From NCBI GenBank assembly GCA_945878355.1, contig CAMCTC010000094.1, positions 1 to 17,544 of the forward strand: a DNA stretch of 17,544 bases, written 5' to 3'. The notes under the pieces were generated by a model, which saw only the letters and a list, made by a program, of their open reading frames with translations, was not told where the DNA came from and made no database searches. The translations under genes were made by a program, and so were the position numbers. The DNA comes from Bordetella parapertussis. Its GTDB lineage: Bacteria > Pseudomonadota > Gammaproteobacteria > Burkholderiales > Burkholderiaceae_C. Positions within the stretch are counted from its first letter, which is position 1, and each line of letters begins with the position of its first letter. Positions 14,347-17,544 of this stretch are shown here, piece after piece.

Positions 14347-14379
14347 AGACCCCAACCCGGGTCTGACAAACGTTTGTCA
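14347..14379 (+). promoter_or_regulatory. Hairpin plus perfect 16-bp palindrome between rpsL and rpsG
   Basis: AGACCC-caaccc-GGGTCT (14347-14364) runs into TGACAAACGTTTGTCA (14364-14379), which is a perfect palindrome with central AACGTT. As RNA it can form a 6-bp stem with an ACGT tetraloop. As DNA it resembles the operators of LacI/GalR-type repressors. It sits in the 225-base spacer where, in E. coli, S7 binds to regulate its operon. Confidence 0.55.
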
Positions 14380-14422
14380 CGACTGGCTGTGAGGCTGGTG
14401 CGGTGACTGTTGCGGCAAACCC

Positions 14423-14474
14423 CGACCAATGGTCGAGGCGCCGAGTAAGTGAGAGATCCGTTGCGTGATCTCTC
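14423..14474 (+). promoter_or_regulatory. Candidate S7-responsive intercistronic structure
   Basis: CGACC-AAT-GGTCG (14423-14435) and GAGAGATC-cgttgcgt-GATCTCTC (14451-14474, 8 perfect bp) lie 53 bases or more upstream of rpsG. E. coli S7 represses by binding the rpsL-rpsG spacer, and the position fits. There is no sequence-level proof of S7 binding. Confidence 0.4.
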
Positions 14475-14527
14475 GGGTGCGGGCGGCACAGCCCCTGGCA
14501 CCAACTGAAGCTCCATAAGGAATCGTC

Positions 14528-14998
14528 ATGCCACGTCGTCGCGAAGTACCCAAACGCGAAATCCTGCCTGATCCGAAGTTTGGATCGGTTGATCTGTCAA
14601 AGTTCATGAACGTCGTCATGGAATCGGGCAAGAAAGCCGTCGCAGAGCGCATCATCTACGGTGCACTCGAGCAAGTTGAGAAGAAGGCCGGCAAGGACCC
14701 GCTGGAGATCTTCATGGTCGCCATCAACAACGTCAAGCCGATGGTCGAAGTCAAGTCACGCCGCGTCGGCGGTGCGAACTACCAAGTTCCCGTGGAAGTT
14801 CGCCCCGTTCGTCGGATGGCGCTGGCCATGCGTTGGCTGAAGGAATCAGCCCGCAAGCGCGGCGAGAAATCGATGGCCGCGCGCTTGGCCAATGAGTTGC
14901 TCGAGGCCAGCGAAGGCCGCGGCGGTGCGATGAAAAAGCGTGACGAAGTCCACCGCATGGCCGAGGCCAATAAGGCGTTCTCGCACTTCCGCTTCTAA
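14528..14998 (+). CDS. rpsG: 30S ribosomal protein S7
   Basis: S7 nucleates assembly of the 30S head by binding 16S rRNA, contacts E-site tRNA and in E. coli represses its operon. The 156-residue product begins [20 protein letters not shown] at the ATG at 14528, with ribosome binding site AAGGAA at 14517-14522. Family motifs are [38 protein letters not shown] (about residues 69-89), and the C-terminal region [33 protein letters not shown]. The length is the standard short form, like E. coli B rather than the extended K-12 variant. It is separated from fusA by 81 bases that contain a strong hairpin. Confidence 0.99.
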   Translation: MPRRREVPKREILPDPKFGSVDLSKFMNVVMESGKKAVAERIIYGALEQVEKKAGKDPLEIFMVAINNVKPMVEVKSRRVGGANYQVPVEVRPVRRMALAMRWLKESARKRGEKSMAARLANELLEASEGRGGAMKKRDEVHRMAEANKAFSHFRF

Positions 14999-15021
14999 GA
15001 CCTTTCCCTCAAGCCTTTCCG

Positions 15022-15058
15022 GCCGCCCCATCCGGGTTATTACTGACCCGAGGGCGGC
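15022..15058 (+). promoter_or_regulatory. Strong two-part hairpin upstream of fusA
   Basis: GCCGCCC/GGGCGGC (15022-15028/15052-15058) encloses CGGGT/ACCCG (15033-15037/15046-15050) with a small asymmetric internal loop and an 8-base apical loop. It ends 10 bases before the fusA ribosome binding site (GGAG, 15069-15072). Because no T-run follows, termination is unlikely. It could be an RNA stability or processing element that lets fusA and tuf be expressed differently from rpsL-rpsG. Confidence 0.5.
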
Positions 15059-15079
15059 TCCTGTATTTGGAGTGACACC

Positions 15080-17182
<2,103 letters not shown>

Positions 17183-17189
17183 GCCCACC

Positions 17190-17267
17190 CCAACAGCGCC
17201 TGCGGCGCTCCCCCTCAAGGGGGCGCCGCCAGCGGACCGGCAAAGCCGGATCCGCGGCGGCCGCTGG
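17190..17267. repeat. GC-rich palindromic intergenic element (REP-like)
   Basis: A run of nested inverted repeats follows fusA: AGCGCC-tgc-GGCGCT (17195-17209), CCCCC-TCAA-GGGGG (17210-17223), and CCAGCGG/CCGCTGG (17229-17235/17261-17267) enclosing CCGGC-AAA-GCCGG (17237-17249). The composition and the AAAGCCGGATCCGCGG phrase resemble palindromic elements found repeatedly between genes in Burkholderiales. A second copy is not present in this window, so the repeat status is from general knowledge of such genomes and needs a genome search. No T-run supports a classic terminator. Confidence 0.5.
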
Positions 17268-17303
17268 GTTGCCGCGGCGCAGAATTTGAGATGGTCTTCG
17301 GCG

Positions 17304-17343
17304 CCACACCTGCTGTGGTTGGTCAGCTGCCCGTGGCAGACCA
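17304..17343 (+). promoter_or_regulatory. Hairpins in the leader of the second tuf
   Basis: CCACA-cctgc-TGTGG (17304-17318) and CTGCC-cgt-GGCAG (17327-17339), the latter extended by TGGT/ACCA (17320-17323/17340-17343). They lie upstream of the tuf start at 17396. I could not find a convincing promoter in this spacer, although a separate tuf promoter cannot be excluded. Confidence 0.4.
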
Positions 17344-17395
17344 GTGCCGGAAACCTTAAACACACACGGGCAACAGCTCTTTTTGGAGAGAAGCA

Positions 17396-17544
17396 ATGGC
17401 AAAGAGTAAATTCGAACGCACCAAGCCCCACGTCAACGTGGGCACGATCGGTCACGTCGACCATGGCAAGACGACGCTGACGGCGGCCATCACGAAGGTG
17501 CTGGCGCAGAAGTTCGGCGGCGAGTTCAAGGCCTACGACCAGAT
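17396..17544 (+). CDS. tuf: Elongation factor Tu, 5' portion (partial)
   Basis: This is the start of a second EF-Tu gene, cut by the window end after 49 codons. The ATG at 17396 follows GGAGAG (17385-17390) with good spacing. The visible sequence [20 protein letters not shown] is the family N-terminus, and [10 protein letters not shown] (residues 19-28) is the P-loop that binds GTP. It is the tufA-type copy at the end of the str operon. The remaining G domain and domains 2 and 3 lie beyond the window. Confidence 0.98.
   Translation, partial: MAKSKFERTKPHVNVGTIGHVDHGKTTLTAAITKVLAQKFGGEFKAYDQ

Noticed and set aside
17286..17314. TTGAGA as the -35 of a separate tuf promoter
   Set aside because: The bases 17 positions downstream (CCTGCT) do not resemble a -10 element.

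Overview
This window is a piece of the chromosomal transcription/translation super-operon of a high-GC betaproteobacterium, most likely a member of the Burkholderiales. The gene order is tuf (3' part), tRNA-Trp, secE, nusG, rplK, rplA, rplJ, rplL, rpoB, rpoC, rpsL, rpsG, fusA, tuf (5' part). The assignment to order rests on recognised protein signatures, such as the EF-Tu start, the EF-Tu domain 2 sequence and the length of the RpoB and RpoC subunits, and on the tuf/tRNA-Trp/secE junction. I cannot name a genus from the sequence alone.

Layout: positions 1-660 hold the last 219 codons of one EF-Tu copy, followed 27 bases later by tRNA-Trp. Positions 934-1923 encode the SecE translocase subunit and the elongation factor NusG. 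Positions 2048-4470 carry the large-subunit stalk and L1 proteins L11, L1, L10 and L7/L12, split by a 317-base leader that contains a recognisable L10 autoregulatory RNA. Positions 4471-4791 are a 321-base structured spacer with a terminator/attenuator. It leads into rpoB (4792-8913) and rpoC (8934-13157), which ends at a strong intrinsic terminator. Positions 13219-13677 (minus strand) contain the only gene that is not housekeeping, a PIN-domain ribonuclease-like protein placed tail-to-tail with rpoC. Positions 13711-13746 hold a strong sigma-70-type promoter for the str operon: rpsL, rpsG, fusA and tuf (13925 to the window end).

The genes work together: EF-Tu, EF-G, S12, S7, L1, L10, L11 and L7/L12 build or drive the ribosome, RpoB/RpoC form the RNA polymerase catalytic core, NusG links polymerase to ribosome or Rho, and SecE anchors the protein export channel. 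Expression is expected to be tuned by ribosomal-protein feedback (L1, L10, S7), by attenuation before rpoB, and by a separate rpsL promoter.

I did not find an undescribed multi-gene system. All coding sequences are intact apart from the two tuf genes cut by the window edges. What deserves a second look is mainly non-coding: an inverted repeat over the rpsL promoter, a perfect 16-bp palindrome between rpsL and rpsG, the multi-hairpin rpoB leader, a palindromic repeat-like block between fusA and tuf, and the partnerless PIN gene.
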